From the NCBI GenBank assembly GCA_014860115.1, contig JACZKK010000110.1, forward strand, positions 1 to 46,906: DNA of 46,906 nucleotides, given 5' to 3'. Shown piece by piece: positions 36,493 to 46,397 of the stretch. Position 1 is the stretch's first letter. Each line of letters starts with the position of its first letter. The stretch comes from Ignavibacteriaceae bacterium (lineage in GTDB: Bacteria; Bacteroidota; Ignavibacteria; Ignavibacteriales; Ignavibacteriaceae). The notes under the pieces were generated by a model, which saw only the letters and a program-made list of their open reading frames with translations, was not told where the DNA came from and ran no database searches. The position numbers and the translations under genes are program-made.

Positions 36493-37586
36493 TGAATTTA
36501 AGAAAAAACATAGAAGTTATTATATTATTTATACTTATAGTTTTCTTCACAAGTTGTACCGAGAAGTTCGATCTAACTGGTATTGATACAGGTGATGGGA
36601 ATGTTAATATAGGCGGTGATACTGTCTACATTCAACTTAATCCAGTATGGGAAGGATTCAACAGACCTCAGGATATTATGGTCGGTAGAGAGCCATTTAT
36701 CTATGTAGCTGATACTGAGAATAACCGTGTAGTGATGCTTAATCTGAATGGTGATGTACTGGGATCAAGGGCGATAAATCGACCTGTTGCTCTTGCACAA
36801 GATTACAAACTCAACTTAATTGTTTGTGCACAATTTGATACTGTTGTTGGTGGTGTAAGTCAAACATTTAGTGCAGTATATAAAATTGATCTGGTATCTT
36901 CATCTCACCAACTAAGTTCTGCAAATATTAAAAGATTACTTCCAAGACCTGCAGATCTAAACAGACCTTTAGTTAAGTACACTGGAACCTGTGCTTTCTT
37001 TAACAATGTTTTCTATATATCCAGGAAAGGACCTAATAATACAAGCTTTGTCGATCCCGATAATTCCATATTAATTTTCAGCCCTAAGAAATTACTGGGC
37101 GTACCGAGTGAAGAAGATACGCTGATTGGTAGAGTTCCTAATATTGATCCACTCGGTCAAGGGTTGGTTTCTGCTAATGAGATAAGTTCCTTAGCGTCAT
37201 TTAATGATCAGACAATAGATATGATCGTTACTTTAACCGGTGAGAATAGTTTTAAATCCCAGTGGCTGAAATACGTGATTAGTCCTATTGATCAAAGATA
37301 TTTAAGTAACTATTCGCCAAATTCTGTTCCTTTTATGATACCAAATAAATTTTCGAGACCCGAAGGCAGCGCTGTTGATCAGAGCCGAAATATTTTCATT
37401 GCTGATGCAGATAGAGACAGCATTTATAAGTTTAATTCCTTCGGAGATGAACTCCAGTCTTTTGGAAGCTTTGGCGATGACTCTTTTAATGAACCTCACG
37501 GTGTTGCTTTCTTCGATAAAACACTGTATGTAGCAGATACTGGAAATAATAGGATAGTAAGATTTATATTATCAACTGAACAATAG
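36492..37586 (+). CDS. NHL-repeat lipoprotein
   Basis: A 364-residue lipoprotein: the signal ends in a lipobox with Cys22 (FFTSCTEK). NHL/beta-propeller repeats are visible as FNRPQDIMVGREPFIYVADTENNRV near residues 55-80, FSRPEGSAVDQSRNIFIADADRDSI, and FNEPHGVAFFDKTLYVADTGNNRIV at the end. The propeller probably mediates binding at the cell surface. Its start overlaps the PorV-like stop by one base, and it ends where the next frame begins. Confidence 0.85.
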   Translation: MNLRKNIEVIILFILIVFFTSCTEKFDLTGIDTGDGNVNIGGDTVYIQLNPVWEGFNRPQDIMVGREPFIYVADTENNRVVMLNLNGDVLGSRAINRPVALAQDYKLNLIVCAQFDTVVGGVSQTFSAVYKIDLVSSSHQLSSANIKRLLPRPADLNRPLVKYTGTCAFFNNVFYISRKGPNNTSFVDPDNSILIFSPKKLLGVPSEEDTLIGRVPNIDPLGQGLVSANEISSLASFNDQTIDMIVTLTGENSFKSQWLKYVISPIDQRYLSNYSPNSVPFMIPNKFSRPEGSAVDQSRNIFIADADRDSIYKFNSFGDELQSFGSFGDDSFNEPHGVAFFDKTLYVADTGNNRIVRFILSTEQ

Positions 37587-37597
37587 TGAACAACATT

Positions 37598-38839
37598 ATG
37601 AAAAATTTAAATATTCTTGTGGTTGTAATTTTGACATTTACAGCTTCAATGGTTTATTCGCAGGATAGAGTTAAACTTCTCACTTATAATATTCTTAATT
37701 ATCCTAATTTTTCTTCCACAAAAAATGTGAAATATCAGCAAATATTTGCTGAAGCAAAACCAGATATTGTTGCTGTGCAGGAGATATTATCACAGTATGG
37801 TGTTAACTTATTTCTGAGTGATGTTTTGGGAATTTCATTTAAAGCGGCTACATTTTTTGATGGACCCGATACTGATAATGCTCTTTTCTATAAAGATTCT
37901 CTCCTAACATTATTGTCTGCTAATATTATCACAAACACACCTAGATATATAACAAGGTATGTTCTTCAACATAATTTCACACAGGATATTCTTATTATCT
38001 ATGTCGCTCACTTTAAAGCCGGAGATACGCCTAGTGATGAAAACACGAGAGAACAGGAAGTCGCGAGGCTGCGAATTTACACGGACCAATTATCTGCAGG
38101 AACCAATTTTATTGTTGTTGGTGATTTTAATTTGTATCGGGCTACTGAACCTGCATATATCAGGTTACTTGACCAAACAAATCCTGGTTACTTTCTGGAT
38201 CCAGTGAACAGATATGGAAATTGGCATGCCTCATCTAATTTTTCCGATGTTCATACTCAATCAACAAGAACATTCCAATTAGCTGATGGTGGTTCAACTG
38301 GGGGTCTTGATGACAGGTTCGATTTTATTCTGGTTTCTCAATCATTAAAGATTCCCGGAGGAGTTGATTATGTGCCTGGCACATATTGGGCATACGGTAA
38401 TGATGGTCAGCATTTCAATCAGCAGATAGTTAATCCACCTTATCCGATATCTGAACAAATCGCATTTGCTTTACATGACGTCTCGGATCATTTACCTGTT
38501 GTTGCCGAATTTGATTTTGGCGTTGTTAACGATGTTGAAAATACTCTAGATCCTGTGCTGTTAACATTTCATCTTTCACAGAATTATCCTAATCCATTCA
38601 ATCCTAATACATTGATTTCGTATACAATTCCACATACATTAAACGGAAATAGTCAGTTCGTAAGTCTGGTAATTTATGATCTTTTGGGAAATGAAATAAC
38701 CAGACTAGTAAATGAAGAAAAACATCCCGGGAGTTATACAGTTGAATTTAAAGCTTCTTATCTACCGAGTGGAGTTTACATATATCGTTTAACGACTCCT
38801 GATTATGCTTCTGCTAAAAAGATGTCACTTATCAAATAA
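37598..38839 (+). CDS. Secreted endonuclease/exonuclease/phosphatase (EEP) protein with T9SS sorting domain
   Basis: Start chosen at ATG 37598 (signal peptide MKNLNILVVVILTFTASMVYSQ); GTG 37586 would add four residues. The 413-residue protein has the EEP/DNase I-like metal-dependent hydrolase motifs in order: LLTYNILNYP, PDIVAVQEIL (metal-binding Glu), YVAHFKAG, VVGDFNLY (Asp and Asn) and VSDHLPVVAEF (catalytic His of SDH). A short PWYP-type stretch precedes the sorting domain NYPNPFNPNT ... KKMSLIK. DNA, RNA or phospholipid could be the substrate; family members include nucleases and sphingomyelinases. It is co-transcribed with the LTD/PLD protein 21 bp downstream. Confidence 0.9.
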   Translation: MKNLNILVVVILTFTASMVYSQDRVKLLTYNILNYPNFSSTKNVKYQQIFAEAKPDIVAVQEILSQYGVNLFLSDVLGISFKAATFFDGPDTDNALFYKDSLLTLLSANIITNTPRYITRYVLQHNFTQDILIIYVAHFKAGDTPSDENTREQEVARLRIYTDQLSAGTNFIVVGDFNLYRATEPAYIRLLDQTNPGYFLDPVNRYGNWHASSNFSDVHTQSTRTFQLADGGSTGGLDDRFDFILVSQSLKIPGGVDYVPGTYWAYGNDGQHFNQQIVNPPYPISEQIAFALHDVSDHLPVVAEFDFGVVNDVENTLDPVLLTFHLSQNYPNPFNPNTLISYTIPHTLNGNSQFVSLVIYDLLGNEITRLVNEEKHPGSYTVEFKASYLPSGVYIYRLTTPDYASAKKMSLIK

Positions 38840-38860
38840 CCATTTCACCAGATTTTACTT

Positions 38861-41800
38861 ATGAAAAAAATTATAATATTGTTTGTACTCCTGATTGTTT
38901 CATCTACATATAGCCAACCAGTTGTAATTAACGAGTTATATAACTCAGTTAGTAACGACGAATGGCTTGAACTGCTCGTTGTTGAAGATAGCCTCGATTT
39001 GAGGAATTGGGATATCCGGGATTTCAGTAGTAGTGGATCACCTCAACAGCCATTAGTTTTCTCTAACCATTCTCTTTGGAATAATCTGCGTAAGGGTACA
39101 ATAATAATCATTGCACGACCTGAAAATCCTTTTGCTGAAGATTTAGATCCAGCTGATTATTTATTGATTGTAAAATCAAGTAATGCAGTTTATTTCTCCG
39201 GAAATGTTTTTCTAATCGCTGGAAGTTCAGAAGCCATTCAGATAAGAAATACTTCACAGACACATATCTTTGGTGTATCGTGGGGTTCAGCTAATATTAA
39301 TAGTTTACCACAGCCGAAAGTTCATGTTACTGGTTCTTCCTCCAGCAATACATCTGTCTATTTTAAAGAGGATAGCTTACCAGAAATTGTAATAGCTACT
39401 AATTGGGCGATGAATGGAACACCAACAATGGGTGCCGGCAATACAGCAAACAATATTGCATGGATACTGTCTCTGAGAGCAAAGCCTGAAGGTTCGGGAA
39501 TTATTTATCTTGATCCGATTGTTGCCTCAGGAAGTGAAGTTCTTAATCTAAAATTTATGTATAAACGAGATGTTCAATATAATATTGATGCACTTAAAAT
39601 TATTTTTCCAGAAGGATTTTCTTGGTCGCATAATTTAGCGCAGATATTATTAGAGAATTTTACTTCGGCAATAACAATTGGCTCGGATACCATTAGCTTT
39701 AACAATGTAAATTTTTTTACTGATTCAATCTCAATAACTATCCAGGATGTTACAACTCCGACTTTTACAGGAAATTATAAATTTAAATTTCAATCCGGCA
39801 TAGGTTCCATAGTTGATGATGTTAATCCTCCTCCAATACTTACAGTTTATGGTGCTCCTATACCAATAGCTCAGGCAAAAGAAAATGATACTTCAGGAAT
39901 TGCATTATACTATGGAGATTTAGTTTCAATCAGGGGAATTGTAATGGTAGCAAATCAATTTGGAAGTCCAAGCTATGTGCAGGATAATAGTGCTGGTATT
40001 TCAATCTTTGGTTCAATATTTTCTGATTCAGTTCAAATCGGGGATGAAGTATTTATTTCAGGAACAATAACCCAGTTTAATGGACTAAACCAGCTTGAAT
40101 TCCCGCTGCTGCATGAAATATTAAGTTCCGGAAATATTGTTGAACCGATACTAACAACGCCGTATGACCTGGCTCATGATGGTCAGGGTGGTTTTGAAAA
40201 TTTTGAAGGTAGGTTCGTACGCTTAAATGGCGTATTAGTAACCGAGCTTAATGGAACACCGGTATCGAATTGGGCTTATAAAAACTACAGATTGACAGGT
40301 TCAAACCCGGGTGATACAGTGCAAATAAGAATTGATAACAATACGAATATCATTGGTTCAGTGGCACCTGCGGGAAGATTTGATTTAGTTGGAGTTTTAA
40401 GCCAGTATAAAACCTCATTACCATTTATTGGTGGCTATCAGCTAATGCCGAGAATGTCAACAGATATTATTTCGAGTGGACCATTGTTTGAAGAATTTCC
40501 GGAGGAATCAGATATAACTTCAGGCTCCATAACATTGGATTGGAAAACAATTAATCCCGGAACGTCTAGGATGAGATATGGGCTCACAACAAATTATGAA
40601 CTTGGTATTATTGAAGTTGATGACAGCTTAAGAAAATTTCACAGCGTTAGTGTGAACGGATTGCAGACGGCTACCATTTATAATCTGCAAGCGTATTCAG
40701 TTGCAAATTCGGATACAAGCTTTTCAAGTAATATCATTTCCAGCACAAGTTCAGATTTTCCGACTACTGGTGAAATAAACGTTTATTTTAATAAGAATGT
40801 TTACTTTGGTGTTTCATCAGGAGTTAATGCAAATCAAAATGTTGATTTTTTGAGCAAGATTGCAGAAAGAATTAATAACGCAAAGCGATCCATTGATATT
40901 GCACTGTATAGTTTAAGTGGTTCAGTCGGTGATAATCTGGCTAACGCGATTGTTAATGCAAAGAACCGAGGAGTAAAAGTTCGTGTGATTGGCGAATATG
41001 ATAACAGGAATTCCACATCGTATCAATATTTAAATAGTAATGGAATCCCATACATAAATGATCGATTCGGTACTAATGATGGCACTGGCTTACACCATAA
41101 TAAATTTTTTATAATTGATTATCGTGGGGGTGCTCCTGATAGTATTTGGCTAATTACGGGTTCATGGAATCCAACTGACCCGGGCACAAACGATGATCGA
41201 CAAAACCTTATCGAGATTCAGGATGTTGCGCTGGCCGGTGCATACACAGTTGAGTTTAATGAAATGTGGGGAAGTAATACTGAAGTTCCTGATGCTCAAT
41301 ATTCAAAATTTAGTTCAAGGAAAGTGAACAATACTCCCCATACATTTTTTATTAATGGAAGTAAAATTTATAGTTATTTCAGTCCGAGTGATTTAACAAC
41401 ATCTAAAATTGGTAAGACTCTGGGAAAGGCGGAAAAGTCAATTAATGGTGCAATTATGACCTTTACAAGACGTGACTTAGCTGATACTGTAATTACAATA
41501 AAGAATGATGGAAAGAAAACAAGAATTATTTTAAGCAATAATACCGATACAGGTTCTCAGTTTAGTTACCTTCAGGCAAATGGAGTAGACATTCGATTGA
41601 AAGGATTCAGTGATGGTTTATTGCATCATAAATATGCTATTGTTGATGCGGAACCTTATGGCTATACAGCATCTGTAATTACTGGTTCGCATAATTGGTC
41701 GTCCTCTGCTGAAAACAGTAATGATGAGAATACATTGATATTACAAAATGATCAAGTTGCAAATTATTATTTGCAGGAGTTTGCTGCAAGGTATTATGAA

Positions 41801-42121
41801 GCTGGAGGTCTGGATTCTATATTGATCTCAAATATCGAAGACGAATTCTCAGTCCCGAATTCTTTTTCATTGTATCAAAATTACCCTAATCCATTTAATC
41901 CTGTAACATCTATAAGATTTCAAATTCCATATCTGCAAAAAGTTGAACTCAAAATTTTTGACATTCTTGGCAGGGAAGTGACAACACTGGTTAATGAGGA
42001 AAAATTAACTGGGGTTTATGAAGTTAAATTTAATGCTTCTAATCTTGCCAGCGGTGTATATTTCTATCGATTAAAAACTCAGGATTTTATAGCGTCAAAG
42101 AAGCTTTTATTGCTCAAATAA
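38861..42121 (+). CDS. Secreted lamin-tail / OB-fold / phospholipase-D-like protein with T9SS sorting domain
   Basis: A 1086-residue exported protein. Signal peptide about 1-18. A lamin-tail (LTD) domain follows (about 20-150; VVINELYNSVSNDEWLELLVV), then a beta-rich linker, then an OB-fold (DUF5689/YhcR-like) region about 340-540 (YGDLVSIRGIVMVANQ, QIGDEVFISGTITQF). A fibronectin-like module is near 545-625. Two phospholipase-D-superfamily halves follow, each with an intact HxKx4D: His746-Lys748-Asp753 and His922-Lys924-Asp929, with ITGSWNPT and ITGSHNWS after them. Two HKD motifs form one active site, so a phosphodiesterase/nuclease is predicted. The sorting domain is NYPNPFNPVTS ... KKLLLLK. 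The LTD+OB combination resembles extracellular nucleases such as ExeM-type enzymes (recalled), but with PLD instead of EEP. Confidence 0.9.
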   Translation: MKKIIILFVLLIVSSTYSQPVVINELYNSVSNDEWLELLVVEDSLDLRNWDIRDFSSSGSPQQPLVFSNHSLWNNLRKGTIIIIARPENPFAEDLDPADYLLIVKSSNAVYFSGNVFLIAGSSEAIQIRNTSQTHIFGVSWGSANINSLPQPKVHVTGSSSSNTSVYFKEDSLPEIVIATNWAMNGTPTMGAGNTANNIAWILSLRAKPEGSGIIYLDPIVASGSEVLNLKFMYKRDVQYNIDALKIIFPEGFSWSHNLAQILLENFTSAITIGSDTISFNNVNFFTDSISITIQDVTTPTFTGNYKFKFQSGIGSIVDDVNPPPILTVYGAPIPIAQAKENDTSGIALYYGDLVSIRGIVMVANQFGSPSYVQDNSAGISIFGSIFSDSVQIGDEVFISGTITQFNGLNQLEFPLLHEILSSGNIVEPILTTPYDLAHDGQGGFENFEGRFVRLNGVLVTELNGTPVSNWAYKNYRLTGSNPGDTVQIRIDNNTNIIGSVAPAGRFDLVGVLSQYKTSLPFIGGYQLMPRMSTDIISSGPLFEEFPEESDITSGSITLDWKTINPGTSRMRYGLTTNYELGIIEVDDSLRKFHSVSVNGLQTATIYNLQAYSVANSDTSFSSNIISSTSSDFPTTGEINVYFNKNVYFGVSSGVNANQNVDFLSKIAERINNAKRSIDIALYSLSGSVGDNLANAIVNAKNRGVKVRVIGEYDNRNSTSYQYLNSNGIPYINDRFGTNDGTGLHHNKFFIIDYRGGAPDSIWLITGSWNPTDPGTNDDRQNLIEIQDVALAGAYTVEFNEMWGSNTEVPDAQYSKFSSRKVNNTPHTFFINGSKIYSYFSPSDLTTSKIGKTLGKAEKSINGAIMTFTRRDLADTVITIKNDGKKTRIILSNNTDTGSQFSYLQANGVDIRLKGFSDGLLHHKYAIVDAEPYGYTASVITGSHNWSSSAENSNDENTLILQNDQVANYYLQEFAARYYEAGGLDSILISNIEDEFSVPNSFSLYQNYPNPFNPVTSIRFQIPYLQKVELKIFDILGREVTTLVNEEKLTGVYEVKFNASNLASGVYFYRLKTQDFIASKKLLLLK

Positions 42122-42150
42122 AGAATCATTGATATTTGAATATATATCAC

Positions 42151-42189
42151 GAGGTTATCTAAGATTATTCACTTGATAACCTCTTTTTA
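42151..42189 (+). terminator. Rho-independent terminator closing the exported-protein locus
   Basis: GAGGTTATC (42151-42159), a 15-nt loop, GATAACCTC (42175-42183), then TTTTT. The 9-bp stem is perfect. Confidence 0.85.
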
Positions 42190-42231
42190 TGTACTAAATT
42201 CTACAAATTTTTACCTCAGAAATACTTGTTT

Positions 42232-42248
42232 AAGTTGACTCTCAACTT
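42232..42248. promoter_or_regulatory. 17-bp palindrome upstream of atpD
   Basis: AAGTTGA (42232-42238), CTC, TCAACTT (42242-42248): perfect 7-bp arms, 45 bp before the atpD ATG. It could be an operator or a small 5'-UTR hairpin; no regulator can be assigned. Confidence 0.35.
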
Positions 42249-42289
42249 TAATTTTACAATTCAATTTTCTTAAAACTATCCAGGATTAA

Positions 42290-43702
<1,413 letters not shown>

Positions 43703-44113
43703 ATGTCAGAACTGAATCTTGAAATAATCACTCCCGAAAAGCCAATCTTCAAAGATCAGATTGAAGCCGTTACAATTCCAGGAACACTGGGTAGTTTTCA
43801 AATCCTCAGAGATCACGCACCAATAATAAGTTCGTTTGAAATTGGTATAATAAAAATTAAGACAGCTTCTGCGGAAACATTTTACACTACTTCCGGCGGA
43901 ACAGTTGAAGTCAATAAAAACCAGGTTTTAGTTCTCGCTGATTCGATAGAAAAGATTACTGATATTAATCTTGACAGAGCAGAACAAGCTAAGAAACGGG
44001 CAGAAGAGAGGCTTCAGAAGAAGCACGAGGAAAATATTGATGAAGCAAGAGCAAATGCGGCGCTGAACAGAGCTTTGAATAGATTAAATGCAGTAAAAAA
44101 GTATAGTAAATAG
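43703..44113 (+). CDS. atpC: F1-ATPase epsilon subunit
   Basis: A 136-residue epsilon subunit, the rotary-stalk and inhibitory component. The N-terminal beta-sandwich has LEIITPEKPIF and VTIPGTLGSFQILRDHAPII, both diagnostic. The two C-terminal helices carry the typical alanine- and charge-rich ERLQKKHEENIDEARANAAL ... RALNRLNAVKKY. The ATG follows immediately after the atpD stop, so translation is coupled. Its stop is only 3 bp from the stop of the converging LON-domain gene, leaving no room for a terminator between them. Confidence 0.97.
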   Translation: MSELNLEIITPEKPIFKDQIEAVTIPGTLGSFQILRDHAPIISSFEIGIIKIKTASAETFYTTSGGTVEVNKNQVLVLADSIEKITDINLDRAEQAKKRAEERLQKKHEENIDEARANAALNRALNRLNAVKKYSK

Positions 44114-44116
44114 GAA

Positions 44117-44740
44117 TTAGTTCAGGTATCCATCCCCAAGGATCAGTTCTCTCATCGTCCGGTTTTCCTCTAACTTTTGCTCCAGTTTTTCGAAGTGATC
44201 CAGGAGGTAGCTGAGTCTCTTATTTTCACTCTGTATTGTCAGCAGTTCCTGCTGCTGGAGAATTGATAAACCTGATTTCTCAGCTATCTTAAAAGACTTA
44301 AGGTTTGTCTTTTCAAGAGTATCCCAAAATCCCTGATTAACATTAAAGTTAACCAATTTTAACATCTCCTGTACACGCTGCTTGAGTACAAAAAATAAAT
44401 TGTAGTTTAGTTCACTCTCAGTGTCATTATCTTTTATTCTACTTACATCACTAAGATAATATCCATCAGGATGCATTTCGATATTCATTCTCTTAAATCT
44501 CCATTTTCCTGCTACAACAATATCAAGCTCACCGGATTCATAAATCTTTATTACCTCAGCTATCTCTACATAAACACCGACTTCGGAAATTGTATCACCG
44601 ATTTTAGAAACAATCCCAAATCCTGTACTATTTCCGAGACATTTGTTAACTAATATTTTATATCTTTCCTCAAAAATATGAAGAGGATATTTTGAATTTG
44701 GAAATACTACTAATGCGATAGGGAATACTGGTATTTGCAT
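44117..44740 (-). CDS. LON substrate-binding-domain protein
   Basis: A 207-residue cytoplasmic protein that matches the N-terminal domain of Lon protease without its AAA+ and peptidase parts. The opening PVFPIALVVFPNSKYPLHIFEERYKILV is split over residues 4-31 and is characteristic, followed by GFGIVSKIGDTISEVGVYVEI and IVVAGKWRFKRM. The C-terminal ~80 residues are a helical bundle (LLTIQSENKRLSYLLDHFEKLE) with coiled-coil character. Stand-alone proteins of this kind are common; substrate recognition or chaperoning of proteolysis is suspected but not established. It is separated from sod by 168 bp holding a structured element. Confidence 0.88.
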   Translation of the reverse strand: MQIPVFPIALVVFPNSKYPLHIFEERYKILVNKCLGNSTGFGIVSKIGDTISEVGVYVEIAEVIKIYESGELDIVVAGKWRFKRMNIEMHPDGYYLSDVSRIKDNDTESELNYNLFFVLKQRVQEMLKLVNFNVNQGFWDTLEKTNLKSFKIAEKSGLSILQQQELLTIQSENKRLSYLLDHFEKLEQKLEENRTMRELILGDGYLN

Positions 44741-44785
44741 TTTTTGTTCACCCTGTTTTTAATCTAAGGCTGACTCACAAGGTTC

Positions 44786-44869
44786 TCTCGATATATTTCA
44801 TTACTCGAAAACCTTTTATCTTCTTTGGTTTTCGAGTTTTTTCTGATGGAATCAGAAAAATTATCGAGA
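44786..44869. other. Three-way-junction palindromic element (candidate structured RNA or cruciform)
   Basis: Three perfect stems nest exactly. P1 pairs TCTCGATA (44786-44793) with TATCGAGA (44862-44869). P2 pairs ACTCGAAAACC (44803-44813) with GGTTTTCGAGT (44827-44837). P3 pairs TTTTTCTGAT (44838-44847) with ATCAGAAAAA (44851-44860). P2 and P3 abut, one base separates P3 from P1, and nine bases separate P1 from P2. It lies between sod and the LON-domain gene. Being palindromic it can fold on either strand. P2 followed by its T-run could also terminate plus-strand transcripts coming from atpC. Confidence 0.65.
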
Positions 44870-44908
44870 AAACATTGCATGTGAGACAGCCCATTGAAAT
44901 AATATAAT

Positions 44909-45634
44909 TTACTTTGCTTCGCTGAATCTTTTAGAAGCTTCAGCCCAGTTAATTACATTCCACCAGTTTTCAATGTATTCTGGTCTTCTGTTCTGATACT
45001 TGAGATAATAAGCATGTTCCCAAACATCTAATCCTAAAATTGGTATTCCTTTTAAATCTGAAACATCCATTAAAGGATTATCTTGGTTTGGTGTAGATCC
45101 GATAACCAATTTACCTTTTTGTGCAACAAGCCAGGCCCAGCCGGAACCAAATCTGGTTGCTCCAGCATTGCTGAACTGAGTTTTGAATTCTGCAAAAGAA
45201 CCGAATGCAGATTTAATTGCATCTGCAAGTGCTCCGGTTGGTTCACCACCACCGCTCTGCTTCATTAAAGTCCAGAAGAGAGAATGATTCCAGTGTCCGC
45301 CGCCATTATTTCTAACTGCAACCGGAAACTTTGAAATATTAGCCATCAAATCTTCAAGAGACTTGCCTTCCATCTCCGTTCCTTCGATTGCTTTGTTAAG
45401 ATTTGTAACATACGCATTGTGATGTTTTGTATGATGTATTTCCATTGTCATTTTATCAATGTATGGTTCCAACGCATCATATGCGTAAGGTAAAGCGGGC
45501 AATTCGAATTTTGCCATTGTTGTTTCACTCCTGTTTTTATTGTTTGAAAAATTAGAAATAGTTTTTGCAAATGGTTCCAACGCCGAAGCAGCACTTAATG
45601 CTGCTACTGAGTAAATAAATTTTCGTCTATCCAT
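44909..45634 (-). CDS. Superoxide dismutase (Mn-type) with Tat-like leader and internal start
   Basis: A 241-residue superoxide dismutase. Metal ligands are His67 (EIHHTKHH), His117 (HWNHSLFW), Asp203 and His207 (DVWEHAYY). Gly113 and Gln184 (PNQDNPLM) are the residues favouring manganese rather than iron. The first 39 residues are an extension: a twin-arginine-like motif (MDRRKFIYS) plus a hydrophobic stretch ([10 protein letters not shown]), suggesting Tat export. Codon 40 is ATG at 45517, 10 bases after AGGAG (45528-45532), and opens the usual [13 protein letters not shown] start. Both an exported and a cytosolic form could be made. It is 14 bp after the HesB-like gene and likely in one operon with it. 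Confidence 0.93.
   Translation of the reverse strand: MDRRKFIYSVAALSAASALEPFAKTISNFSNNKNRSETTMAKFELPALPYAYDALEPYIDKMTMEIHHTKHHNAYVTNLNKAIEGTEMEGKSLEDLMANISKFPVAVRNNGGGHWNHSLFWTLMKQSGGGEPTGALADAIKSAFGSFAEFKTQFSNAGATRFGSGWAWLVAQKGKLVIGSTPNQDNPLMDVSDLKGIPILGLDVWEHAYYLKYQNRRPEYIENWWNVINWAEASKRFSEAK
45528..45532 (-). promoter_or_regulatory. Internal ribosome-binding site for a short SOD form
   Basis: On the minus strand AGGAG stands ten bases before the internal ATG at 45517, inside the leader-coding part of the superoxide dismutase gene. It would allow initiation of a 202-residue product lacking the Tat-like leader. Confidence 0.5.
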
Positions 45635-45648
45635 ATCTTAATTCCTTT

Positions 45649-45999
45649 TTAAACTCCAAATGATTCACCACAGCCGCAGGTTTTTGTGGCGTTGGGATTG
45701 TTGAATAGAAACCCTTTTCCGTTCAATCCATCGCTGAAATCGAGTTGTGTTCCCATCAGGTAAAACAGACTTTTACCGTCCACGAATAACTTCACGTTTT
45801 CAGATTCAACTACCGTATCTCCATCTTTTAAATTCTCATCAAAGTTAAGAGTATATGTCAATCCCGAACATCCGCCGCCTTTTACACCAACTCTAAGTCC
45901 ATAATTATCAGGAATGTTATTCGATAACATTATGCGGAGGATTTCATTCCTCGCTTTGTCTGTTATTGTGATTTCAGATTTTATATTTGTTTCAGTCAT
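45649..45999 (-). CDS. HesB/IscA/ErpA-type iron-sulfur carrier
   Basis: A 116-residue A-type carrier that delivers Fe-S clusters to apo-proteins. The three conserved cysteines are Cys44 (GGGCSGLTY), Cys108 and Cys110 (TCGCGESF). LDFSDGLNGKGFLFNNPNA is the usual lead-in to the C-terminal motif. The start follows AGAGGTTTAAT on the minus strand. It sits between the small unknown protein and sod, downstream of an Rrf2-type regulator with cysteines, consistent with cluster-dependent control. SufA, ErpA or IscA assignment cannot be decided. Confidence 0.93.
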   Translation of the reverse strand: MTETNIKSEITITDKARNEILRIMLSNNIPDNYGLRVGVKGGGCSGLTYTLNFDENLKDGDTVVESENVKLFVDGKSLFYLMGTQLDFSDGLNGKGFLFNNPNATKTCGCGESFGV

Positions 46000-46025
46000 A
46001 TTAAACCTCTATTACTTATTAATAA

Positions 46026-46331
46026 TTAAAATGGATCACCAGGCGCAGCAGTTACGAATTCCTGCTTATGAACCTTCCACGTCTGGTGATTAATTTTTAC
46101 AAAAAGATTTTTCTCTTCGTAATGTTTAGCCATATTTTCGGCTAGCTTTTCCGCCATTTGATAGCTTGTTTTTATTTCTTTCTTCTCAAGGAAGCTTCTT
46201 ATTCCATATTGAAAATCCCTGAAGAAAAAATTCGAATTATGAAAAACAGGAAACTTTGCTTTCAGATAGTTCAGCAATTCCTCTTCGTTATTTTTCAACA
46301 GCTCAAGATTGTTTTGATATTTATCAGCCAT
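46026..46331 (-). CDS. Small conserved-looking protein of unknown function
   Basis: A 101-residue hydrophilic protein without signal peptide or cysteines. It is helical in the N-terminal ~80 residues (NNEEELLNYLKAKF, YQMAEKLAENMAKHYEEK) and ends in a beta-like tail (VKINHQTWKVHKQEFVT) finishing APGDPF. I do not recognise a family. It is 26 bp upstream of the HesB-like gene and 66 bp after the Rrf2-type gene on the same strand, so a role in Fe-S or oxidative-stress metabolism is plausible from context only. Confidence 0.65.
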   Translation of the reverse strand: MADKYQNNLELLKNNEEELLNYLKAKFPVFHNSNFFFRDFQYGIRSFLEKKEIKTSYQMAEKLAENMAKHYEEKNLFVKINHQTWKVHKQEFVTAAPGDPF

Positions 46332-46397
46332 TATGTCCTCAATGTGTTACTATTTCTTTTTATGATATTTCGAAAATTAATCAAACTTTGTTATTAT

